From contig DXEG01000033.1 of assembly GCA_019115125.1 (NCBI GenBank), positions 1 through 41,738 on the forward strand: a stretch of DNA of 41,738 nt, in the 5' to 3' direction. This stretch comes from Candidatus Blautia faecipullorum (GTDB lineage Bacteria > Bacillota > Clostridia > Lachnospirales > Lachnospiraceae). The position numbers and the translations under genes are program-made. The notes under the pieces are model-generated. The model was not told the DNA's origin and did not search any database. It saw nothing but the letters and a program-made list of their open reading frames with translations. Within the stretch, counting starts at the first letter, position 1. Each line of letters begins with the position of its first letter. Shown piece after piece: positions 9,817 to 19,595 of the stretch.

Positions 9817-11586
9817 ATGAGCACAGGCATCATAAAAAAAGTAGCAGGACCTCTGGTAATCGCTGAGGGGATGCGCGACGCCAATATGTTTGACGTGGTT
9901 CGTGTGTCGAAGCAGCGTCTGATCGGCGAGATCATTGAAATGCACGGCGACCAGGCTTCTGTTCAGGTATATGAGGAGACTGCCGGGCTGGGACCGGGAG
10001 AACCGGTGGAGTCCACGGGCGCTCCTCTGAGCGTGGAGCTGGGACCAGGACTGATCAAGAGTATTTACGACGGTATCCAGCGTCCTCTGGATGATATCCT
10101 CAGGGTTTCCGGAGGGAATCTTCTGAAGAGAGGCGTGGAGGTTCCGGCTCTCAAGAGGGATCTGGTGTGGCATTTTGTTCCTTCTGTTTCTCCCGGAACA
10201 GAGGTGGAGGCAGGAGATGTGATCGGAACCGTACAGGAAACTCCGATCGTGGTTCATAAGATCATGGTTCCCTATGGGATAAAAGGAACCGTAAAATCTA
10301 TAGAAGAGGGAGATTTTACCGTAGAGCAGACGGTTGCTGTCATTGACAGCGCGGACGGCGAAAAAGAGATGACTCTGATGCAGAAATGGCCTGTGCGCTC
10401 CGGCCGTCCCTATAAAGAGAAGCTGCCTCCGGACAAACCTCTTGTGACAGGACAGCGTGTGGTGGACGCCATGTTTCCCATCGCCAGAGGCGGCGTCGCG
10501 GCCGTACCCGGCCCCTTTGGTTCCGGGAAGACGGTAATTCAGCATCAGCTTGCCAAATGGGCGGAAGCGGACATCGTGGTTTACATCGGCTGCGGAGAAC
10601 GTGGAAATGAAATGACCGACGTTTTAAATGAGTTTCCGGAGCTGAAGGATCCGGCTACCGGATATTCTCTGATGGAGAGGACGGTATTGATCGCCAACAC
10701 CTCGGACATGCCTGTGGCGGCCCGTGAGGCGTCTATTTATACAGGAATCACCATCGCGGAATACTTCCGTGATATGGGATACTCGGTGGCTCTGATGGCG
10801 GATTCCACCTCCCGTTGGGCGGAGGCATTAAGAGAAATGTCGGGACGTCTTCAGGAGATGCCCGGCGAGGAGGGATATCCCGCTTATCTTGGAAGCCGTC
10901 TGGCTCAGTTCTATGAAAGAGCCGGCTGCGTGATCTCTCTGGGAAAAGAAGGCAGAGAGGGCGCCCTTTCCGTAATCGGCGCCGTGTCTCCTCCGGGCGG
11001 TGATATTTCCGAACCGGTATCCCAGGCCACCCTTCGTATTGTGAAGGTATTCTGGGGACTGGATTCCAACCTGGCCTACAAGAGACATTTCCCGGCGATC
11101 AACTGGCTGACCAGCTATTCTCTTTATACAGATAATCTGGAGGACTGGTTCAATACCAACGTCCATGAGGACTGGATGGATCTGAGAAACCGGATGATGC
11201 GCCTTCTTCAGGAAGAGGCGGAGCTTCAGGAAATAGTACAGCTTGTGGGTATGGACGCTCTTTCCGCTCCGGACCGGCTGAAGCTGGAGGCGGCCCGTTC
11301 CATACGAGAGGACTTCCTCCATCAGAACTCTTTCCATGAGATCGATACCTATACGCCTCTGGAAAAACAGTACCTGATGATGAAGCTGGTGATCGCTTAC
11401 TATGATCAGTGCGCGGAAGCTCTGGAAAAGGGCGCGGGCATAGAGGAGCTTGTAGATCTTTCCGTCCGCGAGCAGATCGGAAGATATAAATATACAGAGG
11501 CGGATCATATTCAGGAAGCCTATGAACAGATCATAAAAGAGCTTGCCGCTGAACTGGCAGGCCTGGAAGCAAAGGAGGGAAGATAA
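9817..11586 (+). CDS. ntpA: V-type ATP synthase catalytic subunit A
   Basis: The 589-residue catalytic subunit binds and hydrolyses ATP. The Walker A motif GPFGSGKT lies at residues 232-239, with lysine 238, the same numbering as E. hirae NtpA. The GCGERGNEM segment (about 262-270) supplies the catalytic glutamate region, and Walker B-like [14 protein letters not shown] follows near residue 330. The non-homologous insertion typical of A subunits lies between about residues 110 and 200. The start at 9817 gives the standard N-terminus ([12 protein letters not shown]). Subunit B begins one base after the stop. Confidence 0.97.
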   Translation: MSTGIIKKVAGPLVIAEGMRDANMFDVVRVSKQRLIGEIIEMHGDQASVQVYEETAGLGPGEPVESTGAPLSVELGPGLIKSIYDGIQRPLDDILRVSGGNLLKRGVEVPALKRDLVWHFVPSVSPGTEVEAGDVIGTVQETPIVVHKIMVPYGIKGTVKSIEEGDFTVEQTVAVIDSADGEKEMTLMQKWPVRSGRPYKEKLPPDKPLVTGQRVVDAMFPIARGGVAAVPGPFGSGKTVIQHQLAKWAEADIVVYIGCGERGNEMTDVLNEFPELKDPATGYSLMERTVLIANTSDMPVAAREASIYTGITIAEYFRDMGYSVALMADSTSRWAEALREMSGRLQEMPGEEGYPAYLGSRLAQFYERAGCVISLGKEGREGALSVIGAVSPPGGDISEPVSQATLRIVKVFWGLDSNLAYKRHFPAINWLTSYSLYTDNLEDWFNTNVHEDWMDLRNRMMRLLQEEAELQEIVQLVGMDALSAPDRLKLEAARSIREDFLHQNSFHEIDTYTPLEKQYLMMKLVIAYYDQCAEALEKGAGIEELVDLSVREQIGRYKYTEADHIQEAYEQIIKELAAELAGLEAKEGR

Positions 11587-11587
11587 G

Positions 11588-12958
11588 ATGTCCAGGGAAT
11601 ACAGAACGATCCAGGAGGTTGCCGGCCCTCTGATGCTTGTAAAAGGCGTGGAGAACGTCACCTATGACGAGCTGGGAGAGATTGAGCTTGCCAATGGCGA
11701 GACGAGACGGTGCCAGGTTCTGGAGATCAACGGCGATACGGCCATGGTACAGCTTTTCGAGAGCTCCACAGGCATCAATCTGTCCAACAGCAAGGTGCGC
11801 TTCCTGGGAAGAAGTATGGAGCTGGGAGTTTCCGAGGATATGCTGGGCCGCGTGTTCGACGGTCTGGGCCGTCCGGTGGACGGAGGCCCTGAGATCCTTC
11901 CGGACGCGAGAATGGATATCAACGGACTTCCCATGAATCCCGCCGCGCGAAATTATCCCCAGGAGTTTATCCAGACGGGAATTTCCGCTATTGACGGGCT
12001 GAATACGCTGGTAAGAGGACAGAAGCTTCCTATTTTCTCCGCCAGCGGACTTCCTCACGCACAGCTTGCGGCGCAGATCGCACGTCAGGCGAAGGTGCGC
12101 GGAACGTCGGAGCCCTTTGCCGTAGTCTTTGCGGCAATGGGTATCACCTTTGAGGAATCTAACTTCTTTGTACAGAGCTTTAAGGATACGGGAGCTATTG
12201 ACAGAACGGTCATGTTTGTAAATCTTGCCAACGACCCGGCGGTAGAGCGTATCGCCACTCCCAGAATGGCGCTGACGGCGGCGGAATATCTCGCCTTTGA
12301 AAAGGATATGCACGTGCTTGTTATCCTCACGGATATCACTAACTACGCGGACGCTCTCCGCGAGGTGTCGGCGGCCCGTAAGGAGGTTCCGGGGCGGAGA
12401 GGCTATCCGGGATATATGTACACGAACCTCGCGTCTATTTATGAGAGAGCCGGACGGCAGAAGGGAAAGAAGGGCTCTATCACCATGATCCCTATCCTTA
12501 CCATGCCCGAGGACGACAAGACGCATCCTATCCCCGACCTTACCGGATATATTACAGAGGGTCAGATCATTCTGAGCCGCGATCTTTACCGGAAGGGGCT
12601 TATGCCTCCCATTGACGTGCTTCCCAGCCTGTCCCGTCTGAAGGACAAGGGAATCGGCGAGGGCAAGACCAGGGCGGATCATTCCAACACGCTGAACCAG
12701 CTTTTTGCCGCCTACGCAAGAGGCAAGGAGGCCAAGGAGCTGATGGTGGTGCTTGGAGAAGCGGCGCTGACAGAAATGGATAAGCTGTACGCGAAATTTG
12801 CCGATGCCTTTGAGCAGGAGTATGTGTCCCAGGGATACGATTCCGACCGCAGCATCGAAGAAACGCTGGAAATCGGATGGAAGCTTCTTTCCATTCTTCC
12901 CAGATCTGAGCTGAAACGTATTGATAATAAATTCCTGGATCAGTACTACGGAAAATAA
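11588..12958 (+). CDS. ntpB: V-type ATP synthase subunit B (non-catalytic)
   Basis: This 456-residue partner of subunit A in the A3B3 head has no P-loop, as expected for B. It begins with the standard [14 protein letters not shown] sequence. The start at 11588 was chosen because GGAGGG precedes it and the longer in-frame opening overlaps ntpA. Recognisable regions are [20 protein letters not shown] (about 132-151) and [20 protein letters not shown] with the arginine-finger region near residue 260-280. Subunit D follows after 15 bases. Confidence 0.97.
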   Translation: MSREYRTIQEVAGPLMLVKGVENVTYDELGEIELANGETRRCQVLEINGDTAMVQLFESSTGINLSNSKVRFLGRSMELGVSEDMLGRVFDGLGRPVDGGPEILPDARMDINGLPMNPAARNYPQEFIQTGISAIDGLNTLVRGQKLPIFSASGLPHAQLAAQIARQAKVRGTSEPFAVVFAAMGITFEESNFFVQSFKDTGAIDRTVMFVNLANDPAVERIATPRMALTAAEYLAFEKDMHVLVILTDITNYADALREVSAARKEVPGRRGYPGYMYTNLASIYERAGRQKGKKGSITMIPILTMPEDDKTHPIPDLTGYITEGQIILSRDLYRKGLMPPIDVLPSLSRLKDKGIGEGKTRADHSNTLNQLFAAYARGKEAKELMVVLGEAALTEMDKLYAKFADAFEQEYVSQGYDSDRSIEETLEIGWKLLSILPRSELKRIDNKFLDQYYGK

Positions 12959-12973
12959 GGGAGGGGTGAGGAT

Positions 12974-13660
12974 ATGGCGTCTGCACAGGTGAACCCTACC
13001 CGTATGGAGCTTACGAGGCAGAAAAAAAAGCTTGCCACGGCTACAAGAGGCCATAAGCTTCTCAAGGATAAGCGAGACGAACTGATGCGTCAGTTCCTGG
13101 AGCTTGTAAGAGAAAACAAGGCTCTCCGTGAAAAGGTGGAAAAGGGTCTTGAGGCGGTAAATAAAAACTTTGTTCTCGCCAAGGCCGCATCGTCAGATCA
13201 GGTGTTGAATACGGCTCTCCTGGCGCCGAAGCAGGAGGTCTATCTGGAGGCGGGAGTCAAAAACGTGATGAGTGTGGAGGTACCTGTTTTTACCACCAGC
13301 ACCAGAAGCGCCGATGAGGGAGATATTTTTTCCTACGGCTTCGCCTTTACCTCCTCGGATCTGGACGGAGCGGTGGAGTCCCTGCAGGAGCTTCTTCCCG
13401 ATATGCTGAAGCTTGCCCAGGTGGAAAAATCCTGTCAGCTTATGGCGGCGGAGATTGAAAAGACCCGTCGCCGGGTCAATGCTCTGGAATATGTGATGAT
13501 TCCGGACGCCCAGGAAAAAATCCGCTATATTACCATGAAGCTGGACGAGAATGAGAGAAGCACCCAGATCCGTCTGATGAAGGTGAAGGATATGATGCTG
13601 GAGGAGGCCCGCCAGGAAAGACTGCGGGAGGATTACGGAGAAGCTGCAGGGGCGGAGTGA
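12974..13660 (+). CDS. ntpD: V-type ATP synthase subunit D (central rotor shaft)
   Basis: This 228-residue protein has long N- and C-terminal helices that form the coiled-coil shaft inside the A3B3 head. It starts with the family pattern NPTRMEL.RQKKKLATATRGHKLLKDKRDEL (shown in parts) and has the RRRVNALEYVMIP segment near residue 165. It is the last gene of the operon; the E. hirae ntpH and ntpJ genes have no equivalents here. The reading frame ends at 13660 and no clear T-rich terminator follows. Confidence 0.95.
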   Translation: MASAQVNPTRMELTRQKKKLATATRGHKLLKDKRDELMRQFLELVRENKALREKVEKGLEAVNKNFVLAKAASSDQVLNTALLAPKQEVYLEAGVKNVMSVEVPVFTTSTRSADEGDIFSYGFAFTSSDLDGAVESLQELLPDMLKLAQVEKSCQLMAAEIEKTRRRVNALEYVMIPDAQEKIRYITMKLDENERSTQIRLMKVKDMMLEEARQERLREDYGEAAGAE

Positions 13661-13670
13661 AAGGTGCTCG

Positions 13671-13702
13671 TGCAAAATGAAATAAATATTTCATAATTTG
13701 CA
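13671..13702. repeat. Interrupted inverted repeat, possible operator between the V-ATPase operon and garR1
   Basis: TGCAAA-A-TGAAAT (13671-13683) faces ATTTCA-TAA-TTTGCA (13688-13702) around four bases. It lies ten bases after ntpD and about 85 bases before the garR1 promoter candidate. It could be an operator or a weak AT-rich terminator. GCAAAAT also occurs at 17757-17763 in the lysR/garD gap, and GCAAAAA near 19527 upstream of gudD. Confidence 0.45.
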
Positions 13703-13753
13703 ACAAAATATAAAGTGCAGTAAAAAAAATAATTTTTTTGATTCTTTTGCCAA

Positions 13754-13782
13754 TGGAATTTCGCGGCCCGGTCTTTTACAAT
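13754..13782 (+). promoter_or_regulatory. Candidate promoter of garR1
   Basis: TACAAT (13777-13782) is a good -10 box. The hexamer 17 bases upstream, TGGAAT (13754-13759), matches the -35 consensus at only three positions, which would fit activator-dependent expression. No sigma-54 TGGCAC-N5-TTGC element was seen here. Confidence 0.4.
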
Positions 13783-13848
13783 AGATACAGTAATAAGGAC
13801 GTCAGGCCGCGTATTCTGTTTATTAAGAGAGAATCAGGAGGTAAGAAC

Positions 13849-14739
13849 ATGAAGGTTGGATTTATAGGACTTGGAATTATGGGGAAACCCATGTGCAAAA
13901 ATTTGATCAAGGCAGGCCACGAACTTGTAGTTACCACTCATAATCCCAATACATTAAAAGAAATGGAACAGCTTGGAGCGAAAGCCGTACACTGCGGCAG
14001 AGAAGTGGCGGAGGAGGCGGAGGTCATTATCACAATGCTGCCGAATTCTCCACAGGTAAGAGAGGTAGCTTTAGGCGAAGGCGGGATTATCGAGGGCGCG
14101 AAGGAGGGCTCTGTTCTGATCGATATGAGTTCTATTGATCCCACGGAGAGCAGAGCGATCGCGGGAGAGCTGGCAAAGAAAGGAATTGAAATGCTGGACG
14201 CTCCTGTTTCCGGCGGAGAACCGAAAGCCATCGACGGAACGATTTCCGTAATGGTAGGAGGAAAGAAAGATATCTTTGACAAATATTATGATCTCATGAT
14301 GGATATGGCCGGCTCTGTCGTTTACGTCGGAGAAATTGGTTCCGGTAATATCGCGAAGCTTGCGAACCAGATCATAGTTGCGGTAAATATCGCGGCGGTT
14401 TCAGAGGCGCTGACCCTGGCGGCAAAGGCGGGGGCGGAGCCGGAGCTGGTATATCAGGCGATCAGAGGAGGTCTGGCCGGTTCTACAGTCCTTGACGCCA
14501 AGGCTCCGATGATGATGGACAGGAATTTTGAGCCTGGTTTCCGTATCGAGCTTCATATCAAGGATCTGAATAACGCTCTCAACGCGGGACACGCGGTTCA
14601 GGCGTCGCTGCCGCTTACCGCGCAGCTTATGGAGATCATGCAGTCTCTGAAAGCGGTCGGCTGTGAAAAAGAGGATCACAGCAGCATTGTAAAATACTAT
14701 GAGAAAATCTCGGATGTTCTTGTAGAACGCCCCAACTAG
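13849..14739 (+). CDS. garR: 2-hydroxy-3-oxopropionate (tartronate semialdehyde) reductase, copy 1
   Basis: This 296-residue enzyme of the beta-hydroxyacid dehydrogenase family reduces tartronate semialdehyde to glycerate with NAD(P)H. The Rossmann motif GLGIMG is at residues 7-12. The substrate-binding DAPVSGGEPKA signature is near residue 120, and the catalytic lysine is K170 in KLANQ. The start at 13849 follows AGGAGG with good spacing and gives the conserved MKVGFIGLG N-terminus. A close paralog lies at 22550-23434. It is separated from the V-ATPase operon by 188 bases and followed by a terminator-like hairpin, so it is probably transcribed alone. Assignment to GarR rather than another family member rests on the surrounding garD/gudD pathway. 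Confidence 0.88.
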   Translation: MKVGFIGLGIMGKPMCKNLIKAGHELVVTTHNPNTLKEMEQLGAKAVHCGREVAEEAEVIITMLPNSPQVREVALGEGGIIEGAKEGSVLIDMSSIDPTESRAIAGELAKKGIEMLDAPVSGGEPKAIDGTISVMVGGKKDIFDKYYDLMMDMAGSVVYVGEIGSGNIAKLANQIIVAVNIAAVSEALTLAAKAGAEPELVYQAIRGGLAGSTVLDAKAPMMMDRNFEPGFRIELHIKDLNNALNAGHAVQASLPLTAQLMEIMQSLKAVGCEKEDHSSIVKYYEKISDVLVERPN

Positions 14740-14763
14740 GAAAAACGATATATTTATTTGATT

Positions 14764-14800
14764 CAATCCCGACCGGTCTGCCATGAGCCTGCCGGGATTG
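14764..14800 (+). terminator. Terminator-like hairpin after garR1
   Basis: CAATCCCG (14764-14771) pairs with CGGGATTG (14793-14800), followed by TTTGATTT. It sits between garR1 and the regulator gene at 14837, so transcription of the regulator may depend on read-through or on its own promoter. Confidence 0.6.
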
Positions 14801-14836
14801 TTTGATTTATGTGAAGAAAAGGCATAAGGAGGTTCT

Positions 14837-16753
14837 ATGTCTAAGATAGCGGTTCTGCTTCCAAAAGAGTATATGCTGGAACAGGCGAAAAAAGTGATAC
14901 AGGAAGAAAATCTGGATATCAGTATGATCAAGGTGATCAAAACGGCGGATTCTGTTTACGAGGCCAGGCAGGCCGTGGAGCAGGGCGCCGGGATCATTGT
15001 GGCCCGCGGGGTTCAGGCGGCTTTTATTAAAGAGTATACCAATATTCCGGTGGCGGAGATCATTCTCACAGGCCAGGAGATCGGCCTGATGATCGCCGGA
15101 GCAAAGGCAATGATCCCCGGAAAAATACATCCGCAGATCGCGCTTATCGGAATCCAGAGTATGTTCAGCGACCTGACGCATTTTGAAGAGCTTTTTGATA
15201 TTACGCTGAAAACATATTTTATGGAAGAGATAGAGGAGGCTGCGGAGAAGGTAGAGCTTGCCATTTCGGAAGGCGCGGATATCATTCTGGGAGGGGAAAC
15301 CGTGAACGCCCTGGCCGAGCAGAGGGATTTTCCGGCCAGCTTCATTCATTCCACAGAGGAATCCATCCGGGCGGCTCTGAAAATGGCGGGAAAAATGAGT
15401 CTGTCCGCGGAGGCGGAGAAGAAATATATCGCGCAGTTTGAGACGGTGATCAACAATTCCAGCAGCGGCATCATTGAGATCAACGCGGAAAAAGAGATCA
15501 TGATCGTCAATAAAGCGGCGAAGGAGCTTTTGAAAAAGCATGGCAAAAAGATCAGCGGAACCCTGCTGGAGAACGTGCTTCCGGAGCTGGAGATGAAGTA
15601 TGTGGACGATGTGCTGCAGGGAAAAAGGGATATGTTTATGACCTCCGGCTATACGGCGGGTATGCCTGTCATGATCACGGCGGCGCCCATTCAGTATGAG
15701 GGAAGGATCCAGGGAGCTATTATCAGCTTTATCCAGCATATGGGATCCAGAAACAGCAATGTGGAAGAGCTTCATTCCTATTATCTGAAGGGCTATGTGG
15801 CGAAGGGGCATTTTTCGGAGCTCAGGATCACAAATAAAAAAATGGCGTACTGTGTGGAGCTGTCAAAAATGTATGCCCTGTCAAAAATGCCTGTTCTGAT
15901 CACGGGGGAGCCGGGAACAGGAAAGGAATTTTTCGCCCAGTGCATCCATAACAACAGTTCTTATAAGACCGGGCCGTTTGTGACCATCAACTGCAGCGGG
16001 ATGACGGAGCAGATGCAGTTGGACCGTATCTTTGGAAATCCTGAATCCGGGGACGACGGAATCCGCAAAGGAGCGCTGGCGATCGGGGATCTGGGTACAG
16101 TGCTGATCTCTGAAATCGAAAATCTGACTCCGGTGTGCCAGTACAGGCTGTACCGTGCCGTCCGCTACAGAGATCTGATCCAGAACGATCTGGAAAGAAG
16201 CCAGACCCTGGACAGCCGTGTGATCGCGGCGACCTCCGCGGACCTGTATCAGTATGTGAGGGAAGGGAGATTCCGGGAGGATCTGTTTTTTCTGCTCAGC
16301 GGCCTGACTGTGGAAATACCGCCGCTACGCCAGCGGTGTGAGGATATCCGTGTGATCGTGGAGGACTGCCGGAAGAAATTTTCCAGAAGATACTCAAAAT
16401 TCCCGAAAATCTCAGAGGAGGCTATGAAGGAGATCGAGAGCTTTTCCTGGCCGGGAAATGAAATACAGTTGGAGGCCTTCTGCGAGCGGATGATGCTTAC
16501 CACTCCGAAAAAAACGATCACGTCGGAGTTTGTCCGTTTCCTTCTGGAGGAGATGTATCCTTCCCTGGAGAGCAGGGAAGAGGACGGGACGAAGGTCGTA
16601 TACCAGCATCCGGAGGCCGCGGAGCTGGCCATGCTCTTGGAAAAATACAGAGGCAGCCGTTCGGCGGTGGCCCGGGAGCTTGGGATCAGTACGACCACCC
16701 TGTGGCGCAGAATGAAGAAATATGGTGTGATCAGCAAGTACGACCTGGTCTGA
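14837..16753 (+). CDS. PrpR_N / PAS / AAA+ / Fis-HTH transcriptional regulator lacking the GAFTGA loop
   Basis: This 638-residue regulator has four parts. An N-terminal PrpR_N-like sensor (about 1-180) matches propionate-regulator sensors, which bind small acids. A PAS-like region follows (about 195-310), then an AAA+ domain (about 325-560) and a Fis-type helix-turn-helix at about 605-630. Walker A is GEPGTGK (357-363). The Walker B position reads VLISEIENL, with Ser replacing the usual Asp. The sigma-54-contacting GAFTGA motif is absent; the region reads IFGNPESGDDGIRKGAL. The arginine-finger region FREDLFFLLSGLTVEIPPLRQR is kept. By analogy with TyrR-like proteins it probably acts on sigma-70-type promoters. 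Its place between garR1 and the lysR/garD pair suggests it senses a hexarate or a breakdown product. AAGGAGG precedes the start. Confidence 0.8.
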   Translation: MSKIAVLLPKEYMLEQAKKVIQEENLDISMIKVIKTADSVYEARQAVEQGAGIIVARGVQAAFIKEYTNIPVAEIILTGQEIGLMIAGAKAMIPGKIHPQIALIGIQSMFSDLTHFEELFDITLKTYFMEEIEEAAEKVELAISEGADIILGGETVNALAEQRDFPASFIHSTEESIRAALKMAGKMSLSAEAEKKYIAQFETVINNSSSGIIEINAEKEIMIVNKAAKELLKKHGKKISGTLLENVLPELEMKYVDDVLQGKRDMFMTSGYTAGMPVMITAAPIQYEGRIQGAIISFIQHMGSRNSNVEELHSYYLKGYVAKGHFSELRITNKKMAYCVELSKMYALSKMPVLITGEPGTGKEFFAQCIHNNSSYKTGPFVTINCSGMTEQMQLDRIFGNPESGDDGIRKGALAIGDLGTVLISEIENLTPVCQYRLYRAVRYRDLIQNDLERSQTLDSRVIAATSADLYQYVREGRFREDLFFLLSGLTVEIPPLRQRCEDIRVIVEDCRKKFSRRYSKFPKISEEAMKEIESFSWPGNEIQLEAFCERMMLTTPKKTITSEFVRFLLEEMYPSLESREEDGTKVVYQHPEAAELAMLLEKYRGSRSAVARELGISTTTLWRRMKKYGVISKYDLV

Positions 16754-16764
16754 TCTCTGCGGTT

Positions 16765-17658
16765 TTACTGCAGATTTTCCGCCCAGAATTTTTCCGCCAG
16801 GGATATAAAGTCTCTGGCGGCTTTGCTTAAATAGCGCTTTTTATGGCAGCAGGCCATAATATCCCATGTGGGATTTTCCGGAAGCGGAAAACTGCGGATG
16901 CGCTCTTCGCAGCCCTTGAGATAGTATTCCGGGATGAGCCCGCAGCAAAGCTCGGAGCTTACCATCGTCGCTATGGTGGCGTTGCTGGAGGTTTCAAAGA
17001 GAACATGGGGAGCAAAGCCGGCTTTTCGGAAGATATCATCTGTGATCTCTCTCAGAGTGGATTCCTGGTATGTAAGAACAAAGGGTTCTTCTCTCAGAGC
17101 GAAAAGATCCGGAACAGGCATCAGATCTGTGGGATACCTGGCCGGCACCGCGGCGAGGATCCTCTCCCGCGCCAGACGGATATACCTGAGAGAGGTCTTC
17201 TGCTGGGAAGGCATGAGGGTGACGAAGCCCAGGTCCAGATCACCGGACAGCAAAAGCTCCTGCTGGCTGTGAACGCTCAGCTCCCTGGGCGTTACCAGAA
17301 TGTTGGAGTGCATCCTGTGGAAAAGGGGATATACATGGGAAAACATAGCAATCCCTCTTCCGGGAGTAAAGCCTACGGATAACCGGCCCTTCTGAAGCCC
17401 GGCGATATCATAGATCTTGTTGTAGGTGTCTTTTTTTATCTGGAGTATCTGCTCCGCGGCCTGCAGGTAGATCTCTCCCGCGGGGGTAGGATGCCAGTTG
17501 GTTCTGGAACGGTGAAATAAGGGGGTTCCCAGCTCCTTTTCCAGCTTCAGAAGCTGCTGGTTAAGGGCGGACTGGGTAATAAACAGTTTTTCCGCGGCCC
17601 GGGTAATATTATTTTCCTGTGCGATTGTGAGGATGTACTGAAGCTGCCTGAGATCCAT
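16765..17658 (-). CDS. LysR-family transcriptional regulator, divergent from garD
   Basis: This 297-residue protein has an N-terminal winged helix-turn-helix (residues 1-60, with TRAAEKLFITQSALNQQL) and a C-terminal ligand-binding domain of the periplasmic-binding-protein fold. ATG 17658 was preferred to 17697 because AGGAGG sits just upstream and it gives the classical MDLRQLQYIL start. It is transcribed away from garD across a 187-base gap holding both promoters and a palindromic site. This is the usual arrangement for a LysR regulator controlling its neighbour, so galactarate or a related compound is the likely signal (inferred). The end is 11 bases from the end of the convergent PrpR_N-type regulator. 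Confidence 0.92.
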   Translation of the reverse strand: MDLRQLQYILTIAQENNITRAAEKLFITQSALNQQLLKLEKELGTPLFHRSRTNWHPTPAGEIYLQAAEQILQIKKDTYNKIYDIAGLQKGRLSVGFTPGRGIAMFSHVYPLFHRMHSNILVTPRELSVHSQQELLLSGDLDLGFVTLMPSQQKTSLRYIRLARERILAAVPARYPTDLMPVPDLFALREEPFVLTYQESTLREITDDIFRKAGFAPHVLFETSSNATIATMVSSELCCGLIPEYYLKGCEERIRSFPLPENPTWDIMACCHKKRYLSKAARDFISLAEKFWAENLQ

Positions 17659-17717
17659 AATCCCTCCTGAAAATGAAAGATGTAATGTCAGGGGCAAAAG
17701 CTCCCGCTTATATTTTT

Positions 17718-17745
17718 ATTGTACATGATTCCGGATAAAAGGCAA
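17718..17745 (-). promoter_or_regulatory. Promoter of the lysR gene
   Basis: On the minus strand TTGCCT (17745-17740) and TACAAT (17723-17718) are 16 bases apart, about 60 bases before the lysR start. The -35 box overlaps the palindrome at 17744-17755, which would permit autoregulation. Confidence 0.55.
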
Positions 17746-17755
17746 GAGATCTCTT
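17744..17755. promoter_or_regulatory. Palindromic operator candidate between lysR and garD
   Basis: AAGAGATCTCTT is a perfect 12-bp palindrome that overlaps the lysR -35 box and lies 33 bases upstream of the garD -35 box. The position suits a LysR-type recognition site. The binding protein is inferred, not shown. Confidence 0.5.
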
Positions 17756-17788
17756 AGCAAAATTTAGAAATATCATATTATTATTAAT

Positions 17789-17817
17789 TTTACTTATGAA
17801 TATGCCGGAGATATAAT
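17789..17817 (+). promoter_or_regulatory. Sigma-A promoter of garD
   Basis: TTTACT (17789-17794) and a perfect TATAAT (17812-17817) are separated by 17 bases. The -10 box continues as TATAATGAAACTAT, identical over 14 bases to the gudD promoter at 19590-19603. Confidence 0.75.
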
Positions 17818-17845
17818 GAAACTATCAAGGAAAGGAGGAATCCCC

Positions 17846-19354
17846 ATGTCGCTATTAGTAAAGGTACACGATTCGGACAATGTCGCCATTGCGGTAAAGC
17901 CATTGTCCGCGGGAACAGAGATTGAGGGACTGCACATCAATCAGGACATTCCCCAGGCCCATAAGGTCGCTCTGAAAGACATTCCGGCAGGAAGCCCGGT
18001 GATCCGGTACGGGGTGGTGCTTGGATACGCCACAGATCCCATAAAGCAGGGGGACTGGATCAATGAATTTATGCTGGAGCTTCCTACTCCGCCGTCAGTG
18101 GACGATATGGAGTTCGGAAAGAATATTGTCACAGAGCTTCCGGAACCGCCTGTAACTACCTTCGAGGGGTACGAAAATCCGGACGGCGGGTATGCCGGAA
18201 CCAGAAATATTCTGGGGATCAGCACCACTGTACAGTGTGTAACGGGTGTGCTGAATGTGGCGGTAAAAAAGATGAAGGAAGAGCTTTTGCCGAAATATCC
18301 CAATGTAGATGATATCGTGCCCATCAATCATGCGTACGGCTGCGGAGTGGCCATCAACGCGCCGGAGGCAAAGGTGCCCATCCGGGCTCTCAGAAATCTG
18401 GCAAAGCATCCCAATTTTGGAGGACAGCTTATGGTTGTCGGCCTGGGATGTGAGAAATTTACAGTGGAAATGCTCCTGGATGAAGCGGATATCACCCCTG
18501 AAAACGTAATTATCCTTCAGGAGAAAAAGGGCTTTGACGCCATGATCGACGCTCTCATGGAGATGGCGGACAGGAAGCTGGCCATACTGAATCAGAGGAA
18601 AAGGACGACGCTTCCTCTGTCAAAGCTCTGTATCGGCATGCAGTGCGGCGGAAGCGACGCTTTTTCAGGAGTCACCGCGAACCCGTCCGCAGGCTATGCG
18701 GCTGATATGCTGGTTAAGGCCGGAGCTACCGTTATGTTCTCAGAGGTAACGGAGGTACGGGACGGCGTGCATTATCTTGCGGAACGCTGCGTGAGCGCGG
18801 AGGTGCGAGATAAGCTCGCGGCTGAAATGCGCTGGTACGACAATTACCTTGCGGAGGGCCAGGTTGACAGGAGCGCCAATCCGACTCCGGGAAATAAAAA
18901 AGGCGGTCTCTGCAATATTGTTGAAAAGGCTATGGGATCTATCGCGAAATCTGGCACCTCCCCCATTGTGGAGGTTCTGTCTCCGGCGGAAAAGCCCACG
19001 AAGCACGGCCTGATCTATGCGGCGACGCCCGCCAGCGATATTGTCTGCGGGCCATGTCAGTTAGCCTCCGGCATCACCCTTCAGGTATTTATGACAGGAA
19101 GGGGAACGCCCTATGGTCTGGCGGCGGCCCCGGTCATCAAGGTATGTTCCCGGAATGAGATGAAAGAAATGTGGCAGGATCTTATCGACGTCAACGCAGG
19201 ACCCATCGCAACAGGAGAGGCGGAGATCAAGGATATCGGCACAGAGCTGTTTCATAAGATCGTGGATGTGGCCAGCGGAAGAGATCAGTCCTATGCTGAG
19301 AAGTATCAGCTTCACAACGATCTGTGCATTTTTAATCCTGCGCCCATTACCTGA
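17846..19354 (+). CDS. garD: Galactarate dehydratase
   Basis: This 502-residue protein closely resembles E. coli GarD, recalled from memory, along its whole length. It dehydrates galactarate (mucate) to 5-keto-4-deoxyglucarate in the cytoplasm. An N-terminal SAF-like domain (about 1-90, beginning [11 protein letters not shown]) is followed by the catalytic UxaA-type domain. Shared landmarks are [61 protein letters not shown] and the C-terminal FNPAP. The start at 17846 follows AAAGGAGG; an in-frame ATG at 17816 overlaps the -10 box and cannot be used. It has its own promoter and terminator, so it is likely monocistronic. Confidence 0.93.
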   Translation: MSLLVKVHDSDNVAIAVKPLSAGTEIEGLHINQDIPQAHKVALKDIPAGSPVIRYGVVLGYATDPIKQGDWINEFMLELPTPPSVDDMEFGKNIVTELPEPPVTTFEGYENPDGGYAGTRNILGISTTVQCVTGVLNVAVKKMKEELLPKYPNVDDIVPINHAYGCGVAINAPEAKVPIRALRNLAKHPNFGGQLMVVGLGCEKFTVEMLLDEADITPENVIILQEKKGFDAMIDALMEMADRKLAILNQRKRTTLPLSKLCIGMQCGGSDAFSGVTANPSAGYAADMLVKAGATVMFSEVTEVRDGVHYLAERCVSAEVRDKLAAEMRWYDNYLAEGQVDRSANPTPGNKKGGLCNIVEKAMGSIAKSGTSPIVEVLSPAEKPTKHGLIYAATPASDIVCGPCQLASGITLQVFMTGRGTPYGLAAAPVIKVCSRNEMKEMWQDLIDVNAGPIATGEAEIKDIGTELFHKIVDVASGRDQSYAEKYQLHNDLCIFNPAPIT

Positions 19355-19391
19355 TACTGGCTGTGGAAAACATAATATTTTTCGAAAAAAG

Positions 19392-19418
19392 GCATCGGCA
19401 CAAACCGGTGCTTTTTTT
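19392..19418 (+). terminator. Intrinsic terminator after garD
   Basis: GCATCGG (19392-19398) pairs with CCGGTGC (19405-19411) with one T-G pair, followed by seven T. A run of A precedes the stem. The rest of the 19355-19654 gap holds the gudD promoter. Confidence 0.85.
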
Positions 19419-19567
19419 GTGTATCATAGGAAACACGCTGTTCCGGATGCGCTTTTCTGCAAAGAAATGAAATGATTTGGAAGATATATGCAATTATCCG
19501 GTTTCATAAACTGAAAGATTACAAAATGTGCAAAAATACGACTTTTTTTTCTTATATATTATGCGAA

Positions 19568-19595
19568 TTGAATAAAAATCTCTGTGGGTTATAAT
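19568..19595 (+). promoter_or_regulatory. Sigma-A promoter of the gudD operon
   Basis: TTGAAT (19568-19573) and TATAAT (19590-19595) are separated by 16 bases, about 60 bases before gudD. The bases from -10 onwards, TATAATGAAACTAT, are identical to those at the garD promoter. Confidence 0.75.

Noticed and set aside
11531-13054. Long minus-strand open frame opposite V-ATPase B
   Set aside because: The plus strand encodes a highly conserved subunit with good start and order; the antisense frame has unlikely composition.
13661-13848. Sigma-54 promoter before garR1, expected from the neighbouring AAA+ regulator
   Set aside because: No TGGCAC-N5-TTGC element is present; sigma-A-like boxes explain the region better, and the regulator lacks GAFTGA.
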